The translations under genes and the position numbers were made by a program. The notes under the pieces are model-generated. The model had not been told where the DNA came from. It saw nothing but the letters and a program-made list of their open reading frames with translations, and made no database searches. Below are positions 24,707 to 34,269 of a DNA stretch of 64,000 bases, one piece after another. This DNA is from an uncultured Bacilli bacterium. Lineage in GTDB: Bacteria > Bacillota_I > Bacilli_A > RF39 > UBA660. The stretch lies in the NCBI GenBank assembly GCA_910588195.1, contig CAJUPN010000007.1, forward strand, positions 1 to 64,000, written 5' to 3'. Position 1 is the first letter of the stretch, and each line of letters begins with the position of its first letter.

Positions 24707-26327
24707 AACTATGTTCAATTGCTCCCATTATAAATGGTACCATTTGTTTTTTACGTGATACTACTCCTTTTACGATGTCGCCTTCTTTAACATCTTCAAA
24801 GCCATAAGCTAGTTCAAGAATTTTTTTAGAATTATCAGAAAATAATAAATAAGAATTATTTGTTAAGAAGTTAGTTACAAATAAAACACAAGATTTATAG
24901 TCATGATTTTTAGCTACGCGATTTAATTCTTCGACAATTTCATCTACTCTTGGCTCAAATAATTTAAAATCAGTTGTAAATACTTGAGCTATCGACATAT
25001 TATATTCGCCAACTTTATAAATTTTGAAATCTTTAAAGACAATCTCATTTGCTGTTAATCCTTCAATTGATACTCCACTACTTAGTAACTCCAGACCATA
25101 TTTGTTAAGATCAAGTTCAGCAATTTTTGCTAAGTCGCTTGCTACTAAACGATCTTTTTCCGTAGTTGTTGGACTTTGTAATAGTAAAGTATCAGATATT
25201 ATTCCACTTAACATTAAAGCAGCCATCTTCTTTGATATTTTTACATTATTTTCTTTATATAAATGATATATTATAGTATTGACGGCACCAACTGACATAT
25301 TACGGAAATTTATCGGTGATGAAGTAATTATGTCACCAATATTATGATGGTCAGTTATTTCAAGTATTTCAGCTTCTTCTAACCCATCTACCGACTGAGC
25401 ACGCATATTATGATCAACTAAGATAACTTTTTTCCTAAAAACTTCATGAGCATCAATTGTCCTTAGCATACCTAAACATATTCCTTGGCTGTTTAATATT
25501 GGATAATTAGTATGTTTTAGTTTATTAGTTTCTTCTTTAAAGTCAGTTAAATAGTCATCAATAGTAAAAGTTATTGTATCAATTCCTCTTTTTATAGATT
25601 TAATTGGATTAGTAAGACATAAAACGCGAGCAATTTTAAAAGAAGATTTGTTAGTCATAATTACATTAACTTTATTAGCTATTGCAGATTTTCTTAATTC
25701 TTCTGTTAATTTTTTCCCTTTAACCATTATAATTAATTTAACTTTAGAATCAATAGCATGCTTAATTATTGATCCGCGATCTCCAACTATGATGATTGAT
25801 TTCTCATCAATTTTAACATCGTTGATAAATGTTTCATCGTCAAAGGTAGCAGCATGAGCATATCCAGAAATATGATTATCAAACTTAATATAATCATCAG
25901 ATTCTAAAATGTTTGTTAAATTTTCAAAAATAGTATCTATGTGTAAATTTTCATTATAGATCATTTCTGAGGCAACTTCTTTTAATGAAACATAGCCTTT
26001 AAATTTACCAGAATTATCTACTAGTGGTAGACCAGTTATTGCATTAACGTTCATCATTTGAAAGGCTTCAAAGATTGTTTTGTTTTCATCAATAATAAAA
26101 TTTTTATGATAGTTAACATCTTTTATTTGAACACGTACATCATTTAAATATTTTGGGGTATCTATATTGAACCTATTTAGAATATATTCTGTTTCCTTAT
26201 TTATCGGACTTAATATTCTTGGTTCAGTATTCATACCCAATTCATTTTTTAAATTAGATAAAGTGATAGCTCCACAAACTGAATCAGCATCAGGATTTTT
26301 ATGTCCAAAGATATAGATTTTTTCCAC
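24705..26327 (-). CDS. ppaC: Manganese-dependent (family II) inorganic pyrophosphatase with CBS-DRTGG regulatory insert
   Basis: 540 aa that splits PPi to phosphate. The N-terminal DHH motifs are FGHKNPDADSVCGA (residues about 5-18) and, after the insert, DHN and EITDHHNIGD; a DHHA2 domain ends the protein. The roughly 250-residue insert holds two CBS domains flanking a DRTGG domain, the adenine-nucleotide (AMP/ATP/ApnA) regulated form known from Clostridia. The start is a GTG preceded by GTGGGGAT; the longer frame would begin upstream of a TATAAT box at about 26351. It is monocistronic. Confidence 0.92.
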   Translation of the reverse strand: MEKIYIFGHKNPDADSVCGAITLSNLKNELGMNTEPRILSPINKETEYILNRFNIDTPKYLNDVRVQIKDVNYHKNFIIDENKTIFEAFQMMNVNAITGLPLVDNSGKFKGYVSLKEVASEMIYNENLHIDTIFENLTNILESDDYIKFDNHISGYAHAATFDDETFINDVKIDEKSIIIVGDRGSIIKHAIDSKVKLIIMVKGKKLTEELRKSAIANKVNVIMTNKSSFKIARVLCLTNPIKSIKRGIDTITFTIDDYLTDFKEETNKLKHTNYPILNSQGICLGMLRTIDAHEVFRKKVILVDHNMRAQSVDGLEEAEILEITDHHNIGDIITSSPINFRNMSVGAVNTIIYHLYKENNVKISKKMAALMLSGIISDTLLLQSPTTTEKDRLVASDLAKIAELDLNKYGLELLSSGVSIEGLTANEIVFKDFKIYKVGEYNMSIAQVFTTDFKLFEPRVDEIVEELNRVAKNHDYKSCVLFVTNFLTNNSYLLFSDNSKKILELAYGFEDVKEGDIVKGVVSRKKQMVPFIMGAIEHS

Positions 26328-26371
26328 ATTGATCCCCACTTTCTTATATTTAAGATTATAGCACAAAAAAA

Positions 26372-26454
26372 GATGTTTATCATTATAACTAAGTATTTCT
26401 CATTCAAAATTATAACTTTCCACATTTTACTTAAATTATACTATTGATAAACAT
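26372..26454. repeat. 11-bp inverted repeat with 61-nt loop before the pyrophosphatase gene
   Basis: GATGTTTATCA (26372-26382) and TGATAAACATC (26444-26454). On the minus strand the second arm is followed by seven T, so it can act as a long-loop terminator for the Rpn gene or as an attenuator ahead of the pyrophosphatase. It could also be the remnant of a small mobile element. Confidence 0.5.
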
Positions 26455-26486
26455 CATTAATTATTTAAGGAGCATTTTTTTATTTT

Positions 26487-27380
26487 CTATTTTATATTTA
26501 AAATATCTTTTACTTCTTTAAGAGTTAGTTTAGATGCTTTACTAATTGATTCTAAAGGCACATCAAGTTTATATAAAGATTTTATCATATCCTCTTTTTC
26601 TTTTATTCCTTCTTTTCGGCCTTGTTCTATTCCTTCTTTTCGGCCTTGTTCTAATCCTTCTAGTCTGGCTCCTTCCAATCTCGTTTTTCTTATTTTCTCT
26701 TCTTCTATTTCTGCATTATACAATCCTATCATAGTATCATCTAAACTTAACTTCGCTATTTCATCTACTATGTTTCCCATTAACACATCATCTCCAGCTA
26801 CTTTTCTAGCATATTCCTTTTTTTCTGCTTTTAATATTAAACAAAATCTTTCAAATCTTGTTAACTCTTTTATGCTTTTATTATAACATCGTTCCCATAT
26901 GTTTGGAAGACATACATGATACTTTATTGTTGAATCTTCATCTAGTTCATTTGTCTCTTCTTCTAAAAATAAAAATTTGTATATATCTTTCTTATGTTTA
27001 AAATGATAAAAATTATTAAAGTTTATTTGTATCACTTGACCTGCTTCTATATAACTTTCACTTTCTTTATACATTCTGGCTTTTATTTTACTTAAATATG
27101 CATCATTTTTATTAAATACTCCTTTATAGTATTCCTTATTCATTTCTATATTGATATACTTATTTCCTATACTTACTATTACATCTGATCGCATCTTTTT
27201 TTCATTTTTATTTTCTATTGTATATTCACTATTTTGTACCTTTATATCTTTTAAAGCTTCTATAGGTATATCTGTTATGATATGTATTAACTCCTTTAAG
27301 AATTCACTTAACTCTGGTTTTAGCATTAATGCTTTAAACATACAATCATATGTTGCTGGTAATAATATATTGTCTTTCAT
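26487..27380 (-). CDS. Rpn-family PD-(D/E)XK nuclease (putative transposase family)
   Basis: 297 aa. The N-terminal ATYDCMFKALM and the PD-(D/E)XK core (MRSDVIVSIGNKYINIEMN, with D, E and the following YYKGVFNKNDAYLSK helix) match the PDDEXK_2/Rpn family of recombination-promoting nucleases. The C-terminus carries a tandem QGRKEGIEQGRKEGI repeat typical of these proteins and a short helix. The start is the ATG after AGAGG. Rpn proteins cut DNA and promote RecA-independent gene transfer in E. coli; here it stands alone without terminal repeats of a transposon. Likely acquired or domesticated. Confidence 0.85.
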   Translation of the reverse strand: MKDNILLPATYDCMFKALMLKPELSEFLKELIHIITDIPIEALKDIKVQNSEYTIENKNEKKMRSDVIVSIGNKYINIEMNKEYYKGVFNKNDAYLSKIKARMYKESESYIEAGQVIQINFNNFYHFKHKKDIYKFLFLEEETNELDEDSTIKYHVCLPNIWERCYNKSIKELTRFERFCLILKAEKKEYARKVAGDDVLMGNIVDEIAKLSLDDTMIGLYNAEIEEEKIRKTRLEGARLEGLEQGRKEGIEQGRKEGIKEKEDMIKSLYKLDVPLESISKASKLTLKEVKDILNIK

Positions 27381-27523
27381 TTCTTCCTCTTTTTCTAAGA
27401 ATGTGTTTCTCACCTTCTACTTTCTTATTACCGTTTAATTCTTCTTTTACTTTTTATTTGATAAAAAAAATAATATATCAATCTGATATATCACTTTATA
27501 AACTTTTCCAGAAGACAAAAAAA

Positions 27524-27538
27524 GGTGTTTTAATCACC
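27524..27538 (-). terminator. Terminator of small 93-aa gene
   Basis: GGTG/CACC stem with a seven-base loop followed by seven T on the minus strand. Confidence 0.65.
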
Positions 27539-27553
27539 ATTTTACTTAGATTA

Positions 27554-27835
27554 TTAGCAAAGCCTACTTTCAATCACACATTGGTGATTATTTCTTATGG
27601 AAGAAAGTGCTTCATTGTAACTACTATATAATTCTGCTTCAAGAATATATCCTTCGTTATCTTCCGTTTTAATTCTATATACAGTGTCATTTTTTACATT
27701 TTCTAAATAGTGCTCTTTTAAAATAATATTTCTTGTTTTGTATTTTTCTTTAATTAAAAGAGCATTTTCTTTGGTTTTAAATACTGGTTCTAAGCATTCT
27801 CCTAATTCGATTACTTTTAATTGATATACTAACAT
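27554..27835 (-). CDS. Small hypothetical protein
   Basis: 93-aa soluble protein with no signal peptide and no recognised domain. The pattern of strands separated by a helix (MLVYQLKVIEL, then ENALLIKEKYK, then YRIKTEDNEGYILEAELYSS) suggests a small alpha/beta fold. AAAGAGG precedes the ATG at good spacing, and a terminator follows, so it is likely a real single-gene unit. Confidence 0.55.
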   Translation of the reverse strand: MLVYQLKVIELGECLEPVFKTKENALLIKEKYKTRNIILKEHYLENVKNDTVYRIKTEDNEGYILEAELYSSYNEALSSIRNNHQCVIESRLC

Positions 27836-27921
27836 AATTATTACCTCTTTCTAAATTAATAATACAATTAATCTATTTAAGAAGATAATGACTATTTATT
27901 ATAGATAACATAACACTACTG

Positions 27922-28815
27922 TTATAATTCAATATTATAGTACTCTTTTAAGAAAATTCTTGGCGAATCTGTAAGAAAATTTTCTATGTAAACTAGACTA
28001 ATGCCTGTTTTAGGTAACCCATCTAATTTTATTTCTTTAAAATAACCATTATCTAATTCATGAGCAACTAATTCTTTTATTACATAACCAATGCCAAGTT
28101 TTCTTTTAATAGCACCAATTATAAGTTCTGATGTATGAATATTTAAAACATTGTTTAATTCAACTTTATTTTTAAATAATACTTCATCTAAATTTGCTCG
28201 ATTAGCTGTTCCTTTTATGGGAATAATAACTGGTGTATTTTCTAAATCTTTCAAACACTTAATTTTTGAAATGTCGAAATCGGAAGAAGCTATAAAAGTA
28301 TTATGTAAGTTTTTTATATGTTTTATAGTAATATTTGAGTCAGTTGATTTAACTGGTTCAGAGTCAATCATAAAGTCTATTTCATGACTTCTTAATAAAT
28401 CTAGTAAAGAAGATGTTGATTTAGAAATTATCGTTATTTCAATATTGGGATATTTTTTATGAAATTCATCAAGAGAATCAAAAAGATAAAATGTTGCTAT
28501 ATGAGAAGGTATTCCGATTGATAGTTTACCTTTAGACAAAGTTTTATCTTCTAAGATACTTCTTTCAGCAGTTAAAAATGAGTTATAACCTTGTTCAACA
28601 TAGAAAAATAATTCTTTTCCTTTATCAGTTAATTTAATTCCTTTTTTTGTACGAATAAATAACTTAGTATTAAGCTCTTGTTCTAAGGTTTTAATACTTC
28701 TAGAAATTGCGGGTTGAGAAGTATAATTAATTGTTGCAGCTTTAGATATACTTCCACACATAGCAACATCATAAAATGTTTTATATAGATTAAAGTTGGT
28801 ATTTGATTTATACAT
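27922..28815 (-). CDS. LysR-family transcriptional regulator
   Basis: 297 aa. N-terminal winged HTH (residues about 7-66: FNLYKTFYDVAMCGSISKAA, TSQPAISRSIKTLEQEL, LFIRTKKGIKLTDKG), linker helix, then the periplasmic-binding-like effector domain from about 90 (SIGIPSHIATFYLFDSL). The effector is not deducible. It starts 35 bases after the uvrB stop codon with AAAGGAT upstream and may be co-transcribed with uvrB. Its target gene is not identified; no divergent partner gene exists. Confidence 0.9.
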   Translation of the reverse strand: MYKSNTNFNLYKTFYDVAMCGSISKAATINYTSQPAISRSIKTLEQELNTKLFIRTKKGIKLTDKGKELFFYVEQGYNSFLTAERSILEDKTLSKGKLSIGIPSHIATFYLFDSLDEFHKKYPNIEITIISKSTSSLLDLLRSHEIDFMIDSEPVKSTDSNITIKHIKNLHNTFIASSDFDISKIKCLKDLENTPVIIPIKGTANRANLDEVLFKNKVELNNVLNIHTSELIIGAIKRKLGIGYVIKELVAHELDNGYFKEIKLDGLPKTGISLVYIENFLTDSPRIFLKEYYNIEL

Positions 28816-28850
28816 CTTGGCACATCCTTTTAGCTGTTTTTACTTTTGTG

Positions 28851-30809
28851 TTATTCACTTTTCATCTCAAATAAGATATCACGAAGTTCCATAGCACGTT
28901 CAAAGTCTAAATTTTTTGCAGCTTCTTTCATTTCATTTTCAATGTTCATCATGATAAGTTCTTTATCTTTTTTACTCATTTTCTTATTATGAGCTATTTT
29001 TTCTTCAGTTTCATCATCTATATTACTTATTACATCAGCAATTTCTTTAATAATAGTTTTAGGCACTATGCCATTTACCCTATTAAATTCTTCTTGAATT
29101 TCACGACGCCTTTTTGTCTCTTTAATAGATCTATCCATTGCTTCACTTATGGTGTCAGCATACATTATTACATGTCCTTCAGAGTTTCTAGCACATCTTC
29201 CGATAATCTGAATTAGTGATCTATCACTTCTTAGGAATCCTTGTTTATCAGCATCCATTATAGCTATTAGTGAAACTTCTGGTAAATCTATTCCTTCTCT
29301 TAAAAGATTTATACCTACTAAAACATCATATTTACCAAGTCTTAGTTCTCTTATAATTTTTAATCTTTCAAGGGTTTTTACTTCACTGTGAAGATAAGCA
29401 ACTTTTATTCCAAGATTTTTTAAATAACTAGTAAGTTCTTCAGCCATACGAATTGTAAGAGTTGTAATAAGCACTCTTTCATTTTTTGCAATACGAATAT
29501 TTATTTCGTTAATTAAGTCATCTATTTGACCTTCAGTTTTCCTTATGTCAATAGTTGGATCTAAAAGACCTGTAGGTCTAATTATTTGTTCTACACAAGT
29601 GTTTTCAACTAGTTCTAATTCATAATCCCCTGGGGTTGCAGAAACATAAATAGCTTGATTTATTTTAGCATTAAATTCATCAAACTTTAAAGGACGATTA
29701 TCAAGAGCACTTGGTAATCTAAATCCATAATCAACTAAAGTTGTTTTACGCATTCTATCACCATTGTACATTCCTCGAACTTGTGGAAGTGTAACATGTG
29801 ATTCATCGACAACAAGTAAAAAGTCTTTTGGAAAAAAGTCAATTAAGGTTGAAGGAGTTTCTCCTTCATCTCTTAAAGCTATATGACGAGAATAATTTTC
29901 AATACCATGGCAGAAACCAGTCTCTCTTAACATTTCTAAATCATATTCGCATCTTTCTCTCAATCTTTGTTCCTCTAAAAGTTTATTATTTTCAAGTAAT
30001 ACTTTACATCTTTCATGAAGTTCATTTTCTATTCTTGAGCAAGCTTCTTCAAGTTTATCTTTATTAGTTACAAAGTGGGTTGCTGGAAATATAGTTGTTG
30101 ATTTTTTACTTTGAATAATCGCTCCTGTAAGTATATCAAATTCACTAATACGATCTATCTCATCACCAAATAATTCTATTCTAACACCATTTTTCTTTTC
30201 GGCTATAGGAACAATATCAATGACATCTCCATTCACTCTAAAAGTTCCTCTATGAAAATCAAGTTGGTTTCTTTCATAGTTCATATCAATAAGTCTATTA
30301 AGTAAATCATTTCTTTTAATAGTATCTCCAACTGTGGCGATAAGCATGTGTGATTCATAGTCTTCTGGGTCTCCTATACCATATATACAAGAAACTGAGG
30401 AAACAACAATAGTGTCAGGATTTGTTAAAAGTGAAGATGTGGCAGCATGTCTTAATTCATCTATTTCATCATTAATTGAGGCATCTTTTTCTATGTAAGT
30501 ATCACTTTGTGGAACATATGCTTCGGGTTGGTAATAATCGTAGTAAGATACAAAGTATTCAACATGATTTTCAGGAAATAACTCTTTAAGTTCCGAATAA
30601 AGTTGTCCTGCAAGAGTTTTGTTGTGTGCTAAAACTAATGTTGGTTTATTTACCTCAGCTATAACATTAGCAATTGTAAATGTTTTTCCAGTACCTGTTG
30701 CACCTAATAAAACTTGATGTTCTTTACCATCTTTAATTCCCTTAACTAATTCATTAATTGCCTTTGGTTGATCACCACTTGGCTTATATTTTGACGCTAA
30801 TTTAAACAT
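28851..30809 (-). CDS. uvrB: Excinuclease ABC subunit B
   Basis: 652 aa, normal length. Walker [15 protein letters not shown] near residue 39, the [21 protein letters not shown] beta-hairpin near 90, DESH motif, helicase motifs ([25 protein letters not shown]) and the C-terminal UVR motif ([22 protein letters not shown]) that binds UvrC. It works in nucleotide excision repair. GGAGGGC precedes the ATG. The usual uvrA partner does not follow in the window; a LysR gene does. A decayed dinD and a miniature UvrA-like gene lie upstream. Confidence 0.97.
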   Translation of the reverse strand: MFKLASKYKPSGDQPKAINELVKGIKDGKEHQVLLGATGTGKTFTIANVIAEVNKPTLVLAHNKTLAGQLYSELKELFPENHVEYFVSYYDYYQPEAYVPQSDTYIEKDASINDEIDELRHAATSSLLTNPDTIVVSSVSCIYGIGDPEDYESHMLIATVGDTIKRNDLLNRLIDMNYERNQLDFHRGTFRVNGDVIDIVPIAEKKNGVRIELFGDEIDRISEFDILTGAIIQSKKSTTIFPATHFVTNKDKLEEACSRIENELHERCKVLLENNKLLEEQRLRERCEYDLEMLRETGFCHGIENYSRHIALRDEGETPSTLIDFFPKDFLLVVDESHVTLPQVRGMYNGDRMRKTTLVDYGFRLPSALDNRPLKFDEFNAKINQAIYVSATPGDYELELVENTCVEQIIRPTGLLDPTIDIRKTEGQIDDLINEINIRIAKNERVLITTLTIRMAEELTSYLKNLGIKVAYLHSEVKTLERLKIIRELRLGKYDVLVGINLLREGIDLPEVSLIAIMDADKQGFLRSDRSLIQIIGRCARNSEGHVIMYADTISEAMDRSIKETKRRREIQEEFNRVNGIVPKTIIKEIADVISNIDDETEEKIAHNKKMSKKDKELIMMNIENEMKEAAKNLDFERAMELRDILFEMKSE

Positions 30810-30894
30810 TTTTGTGCCCTCCGTTCGTTATTATTTTGTTTAGTTTTAACAAGATTATTAGTTCAATATTTTTCCTTAAATAATTAAATCAAGC

Positions 30895-31170
30895 TTAAGT
30901 AAACACCTTCTTCTTTGGTAATGAATGAAAGTAATAATTTTCATTTTTTTGTTTTTTTACATTACTTACAAGTTTATTCTTATTCTCTTTTTCTAATTCT
31001 TTTATGGATTTTTTAGGTGTTGATAACTTCTCTTTCATAGTTCCACCATTTTTAACAATTACCTCTCTAATATTTTTCCCTATAGTATAACGAGCTTGGT
31101 TTGCTTCTTTTTCACTACTAATATTATCTTTTTTTAATTTTTACTCTGTTTGAGAGATTCTTGCAATGTT
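30895..31170 (-). pseudogene. dinD: Decayed dinD (DNA-damage-inducible protein D) 3' fragment
   Basis: Reading the minus strand, the frame ending at 30895 gives ARISQTE, a TAA where DinD has Glu, then KLKKDNISSEKEANQARYTIG, EVIVKNGGTM, LSTPKKSIKELEKEN and a Lys-rich end. This matches the DinD C-terminus (ITQTEEKL, ANQTHYEVG, LPTPEKSIKQLE). The stop is in frame, and the N-terminal BRO-like half is missing upstream of about 31170, where the mini-UvrA gene ends. The rest of 30810-31250 is AT-rich and shows nothing else. This is a clear remnant of an SOS-associated gene. Confidence 0.75.
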
Positions 31171-31250
31171 ATAACACGTCTTAATTTTTCTAATATAGCG
31201 TAGAATGAATTTGAAAGAGAAAAAGTTATGTATTCTATTTTTGAACTAAC

Positions 31251-32432
31251 TTATTTTAATTCTATAATGTTATCAACAAATTTTAGTGCAGTAGGATCAT
31301 TTTCTGCTATAAGAATGGTATTATTATTTTTTACTAGTTTATCAAACATTAACATAACTTGGCTGATGTTAGTTGTCCCTAGCCCTCTTACAGGATTATC
31401 AAAAATATAAACACTTCTATCGCCTAACTTTTTACAAAGTAGTTTTGCTAATTTTATTCTTTGACATTCCCCACCAGATAAAGAATAGGAACTTTGATTT
31501 AATTTTAAATAATCAAGACCAATATCTTTTAAATGAATTAATCTTCTTGTAATGAGATTATTATCTTTATATATTTCTAGCGATTCAGCAACTGTTAAGT
31601 TCATATCTTTATCCTTGAAAAATTTACTTATACCATAATAAGTTGCTACAGTAGATTTAGAATTTTTAGATACGGGAGACGCATCTATGATGTGAGGTCT
31701 TCTTATGTAGTTCTTATTTTTAATTTTAACTAATCCTTTTCTTCTTTCTCCTGCACCTACTGATTTATCTAATCCTCTAAATACAGCCATCAGATAAGTA
31801 CTCTTTCCGCTTTTACTTGGACCAGTTATCGCTGTTATAGAGTTTAAAGTAAGTTCTACTTCATAATTTTCAATACCATTAAATTCATCATAGTATGCAC
31901 TTATTTTTTTATTAGAAATATTTTTTTCTTTCTTAATTTCGACTTCTGGTAGTGTTTTTAAATATTCTTTCCCACTTATAGTACGAAGTAAATTTCCACC
32001 CTCTGGTCCCGATTTTGGTCCAAATTCCAAAATTATATCAGCATATTCAAAAATTTCTTTCCTATGCTCTACTACTACAACAGCATTGTTGATGGCTAGT
32101 TTTTTTATAATTTCAGAAAATTCAAGAGCTTCCTTATGAGTAGTTCCAGCTAATGGTTCGTCAATTATAATAAGTGAATCTTTTTTATCTAATAATTTTA
32201 AAACCGCATCTAACTTTTCACTTGTATTTGATAACCTTTGGGAAACTGACTGAACAGACTTTGGATAATTTTTTATTTCACACTTTTCTTTTTTTATTAA
32301 TGTATCAAAGGCAAATGAACTTTTACCAGATCCGCTTGGTCCGACACAAATTGTCAATTTGTTAAATTCTATTTCAATATTTACATTTTTTAAATTATTT
32401 GTGTGAGCATTTGTAACTATTATATTTTCCAT
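31251..32432 (-). CDS. Miniature UvrA-like tandem ATPase
   Basis: 393 aa, against about 940 in UvrA. It keeps two UvrA-type nucleotide-binding halves: NBD1 with GPSGSGKS (31-38), IIIDEP (88-93) and His123; NBD2 with GPSKSGKS (204-211), the UvrA-specific IDASPVSKNSKSTVATYYG stretch (249-267), and LSGGECQRIKLAKLL (318-332). The zinc modules, UvrB-binding and insertion domains are gone. NBD1 lacks its own signature; NBD2 has DNP in place of DEP at 345-347 and no switch His. The predicted result is one competent and one degenerate ATP site. It follows the kinase-like gene by 11 bases with AGGAG before the ATG. Function unknown. Confidence 0.8.
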   Translation of the reverse strand: MENIIVTNAHTNNLKNVNIEIEFNKLTICVGPSGSGKSSFAFDTLIKKEKCEIKNYPKSVQSVSQRLSNTSEKLDAVLKLLDKKDSLIIIDEPLAGTTHKEALEFSEIIKKLAINNAVVVVEHRKEIFEYADIILEFGPKSGPEGGNLLRTISGKEYLKTLPEVEIKKEKNISNKKISAYYDEFNGIENYEVELTLNSITAITGPSKSGKSTYLMAVFRGLDKSVGAGERRKGLVKIKNKNYIRRPHIIDASPVSKNSKSTVATYYGISKFFKDKDMNLTVAESLEIYKDNNLITRRLIHLKDIGLDYLKLNQSSYSLSGGECQRIKLAKLLCKKLGDRSVYIFDNPVRGLGTTNISQVMLMFDKLVKNNNTILIAENDPTALKFVDNIIELK

Positions 32433-32443
32433 GAGTACTCTCC

Positions 32444-33274
32444 TTATTTGAATAAAATCTTCATTATTTTTCCAAACTTGTTATCAAATTTTAAATGTTC
32501 TTTCTTTTTAAATTCTTCAAAAATTTCATCAAGATAGTCTTTATTATTCTCAGTTGAAAAAATCTTATTTAAAATTTGTTTAGAGGAATTGCTTATATCT
32601 AATTTTTCAATTATTCTTTTAAAATAATTTGCATCCTTTATTGCTATTTCTAAATCTTCAAAAGAAATAAAGAAGGTTAAAAAGAGAAAAGAAAACATAA
32701 ATTTATCATTATCAAGTTTGGAACATTTTTCTTTAAACAATTTCTCATAAATGAGCGAATTATAAGACTCGTGTAAAAATCCATATTTTTCAGTTGCATA
32801 ATTAATCGTGTCAATAAATAATGGTTTATTGTCTTTATCAATCATGATATTATTGGGATTAAAATCACCAATAAAAATATTATTCTTATGTAATACTTTC
32901 ATCGTATCTTGAATTTGTTTAAAATAATTAATAAACTCTTCATTATTTTTGCACTCGTATAAATTAAAAAATGACTTATATTTATTGAACTTAATTAATT
33001 CCATAGAATATCCTAATATTTCATTTGAACTATTAATAACTACATGTTTAGGGAAAACAACATTATTAACTTTTATTTCTGTGTCTATTAAATACTTTAA
33101 TCTTTCTATTATATTAGAAAAATCAATTTCATCCTTTTTAAATATCTTAATCGCTAAGGCATCACTATATTTATAAACAATTCCTTCTCTTCCGCTCCCT
33201 ATCTCAATATATTGGTTTCCTAATTTATTTTCTTCTATTATTATGTAATTATTATTTGTTGATGAATCGTTCAT
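32444..33274 (-). CDS. Protein-kinase-like protein paired with mini-UvrA
   Basis: 276 aa. Gly-rich loop IGSGREGIVYKY (25-36), probable ATP-binding Lys43 (ALAIKIFKK), catalytic-loop counterpart IGDFNPNNIMID (135-146, Asp137 and Asn142) and a DFG counterpart FIDT (Asp155). The usual HRD is IGD and DFG is IDT, so it belongs to an atypical Ser/Thr kinase or aminoglycoside-phosphotransferase-like group but could be active. There is no membrane helix. It has its own TTGATA-N16-TATAAT promoter and forms a two-gene operon with the mini-UvrA ATPase. The substrate is unknown. Confidence 0.7.
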   Translation of the reverse strand: MNDSSTNNNYIIIEENKLGNQYIEIGSGREGIVYKYSDALAIKIFKKDEIDFSNIIERLKYLIDTEIKVNNVVFPKHVVINSSNEILGYSMELIKFNKYKSFFNLYECKNNEEFINYFKQIQDTMKVLHKNNIFIGDFNPNNIMIDKDNKPLFIDTINYATEKYGFLHESYNSLIYEKLFKEKCSKLDNDKFMFSFLFLTFFISFEDLEIAIKDANYFKRIIEKLDISNSSKQILNKIFSTENNKDYLDEIFEEFKKKEHLKFDNKFGKIMKILFK

Positions 33275-33343
33275 GTCTTTCAGCTCCTGTTAGAATATGG
33301 TATATTATAGTTTCTCAGAATAGTCCGTTGTTTTTATGATTAT

Positions 33344-33371
33344 ATTATATCATACAATTGTTTTGTATCAA
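33344..33371 (-). promoter_or_regulatory. Promoter of kinase/mini-UvrA operon
   Basis: Minus-strand TTGATA (33366-33371) and TATAAT (33344-33349), 16 bases apart, directly after the terminator of the upstream methyltransferase gene. Confidence 0.65.
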
Positions 33372-33377
33372 ATAAAA

Positions 33378-33395
33378 ACTGATATCTCTATCAGT
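33378..33395 (-). terminator. Terminator of methyltransferase gene
   Basis: Arms ACTGATA/TATCAGT with a four-base loop and TTTTATTT after it on the minus strand. Confidence 0.75.
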
Positions 33396-33409
33396 ATTAA
33401 TATTAAAAT

Positions 33410-34147
33410 TTACTTTTTACATTTAAAATATACATAGTATGAATGATCTTTTTGTTCTTTGTATTTAGGTTTTAATTTAATTATTTCATCTGTTACAGAA
33501 GATTCTTCCATACGTTCAAGCTTGAATTTAGCATCAATTAGACCGTTTACTAAATGCGACATATTCCTATGATATGTTTCTACACCATCGACAAACCAGT
33601 GACTTACTCTTTTGCCTTCATTATTATAATCACTTATTAAAAAATATTTTTTGTCATTTATAATTACATAATTTTTAGAATAGTCATCTAATATTGCACA
33701 CGAATCCATAGGATGTCCATAAGAAAAAATAAATCTTCCACCATCAACTAATAAATTATAAACATTCTTACATAAAGTATCATAGTCTTCAATATAGTGG
33801 ATAGCAAGTGATGAAACAACCATATCAAATTTTTCATCTAATTTATCTATGTCATTCATAGACATAACTTTATATTCAATTTTATCACTTTTAGTATTCT
33901 TAATAGCTTCATTTATCATATTATTAGACAAATCTATACCAACGACTTTTTTGGCACCTTTTTCAATTAATTTTCTAGCATGACTTCCTGTACCACAGCC
34001 CAAATCTAATACTGCTAAATTTTCTACATTACCAATTAATTTAAATAATTGAGGAATTTCAATTAATTCGTTTGCACTTAAATCATCTCTTAAATTTTGA
34101 TATCCTAAAAAAAAGTCTTTATTATCATAGATATTTTGTTCTTTCAT
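33410..34147 (-). CDS. Class I SAM-dependent methyltransferase (Methyltransf_11 type)
   Basis: 245 aa. SAM-binding motif VLDLGCGTGSHARKLIEKGA near residue 45, VGIDLS near 69, MSMNDIDKL near 95 and a VVSSLAIHYI post-motif near 110. These are small-molecule-type methyltransferases; the substrate is not predictable. AAAGGAT precedes the ATG. It is a single-gene unit bounded by terminators and is the last ordinary gene before the phage-derived toxin island. Confidence 0.85.
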   Translation of the reverse strand: MKEQNIYDNKDFFLGYQNLRDDLSANELIEIPQLFKLIGNVENLAVLDLGCGTGSHARKLIEKGAKKVVGIDLSNNMINEAIKNTKSDKIEYKVMSMNDIDKLDEKFDMVVSSLAIHYIEDYDTLCKNVYNLLVDGGRFIFSYGHPMDSCAILDDYSKNYVIINDKKYFLISDYNNEGKRVSHWFVDGVETYHRNMSHLVNGLIDAKFKLERMEESSVTDEIIKLKPKYKEQKDHSYYVYFKCKK

Positions 34148-34241
34148 ATTTTATATCCTTTCATAGATGAATTCATGATAACATAAAAAGATGATTTTTA
34201 AAAGTTTACCTTTTTTATTATTTTAAATTACCATAAAAAAA

Positions 34242-34267
34242 AAGAAGTGTGACTTTTCACACTTCTT
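34242..34267 (-). terminator. Terminator of toxin/lysis island
   Basis: Perfect 11-bp arms AAGAAGTGTGA/TCACACTTCTT with a four-base loop, then a run of T on the minus strand. It closes the transcription unit that starts at about 49766. Confidence 0.85.
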
Positions 34268-34269
34268 AT

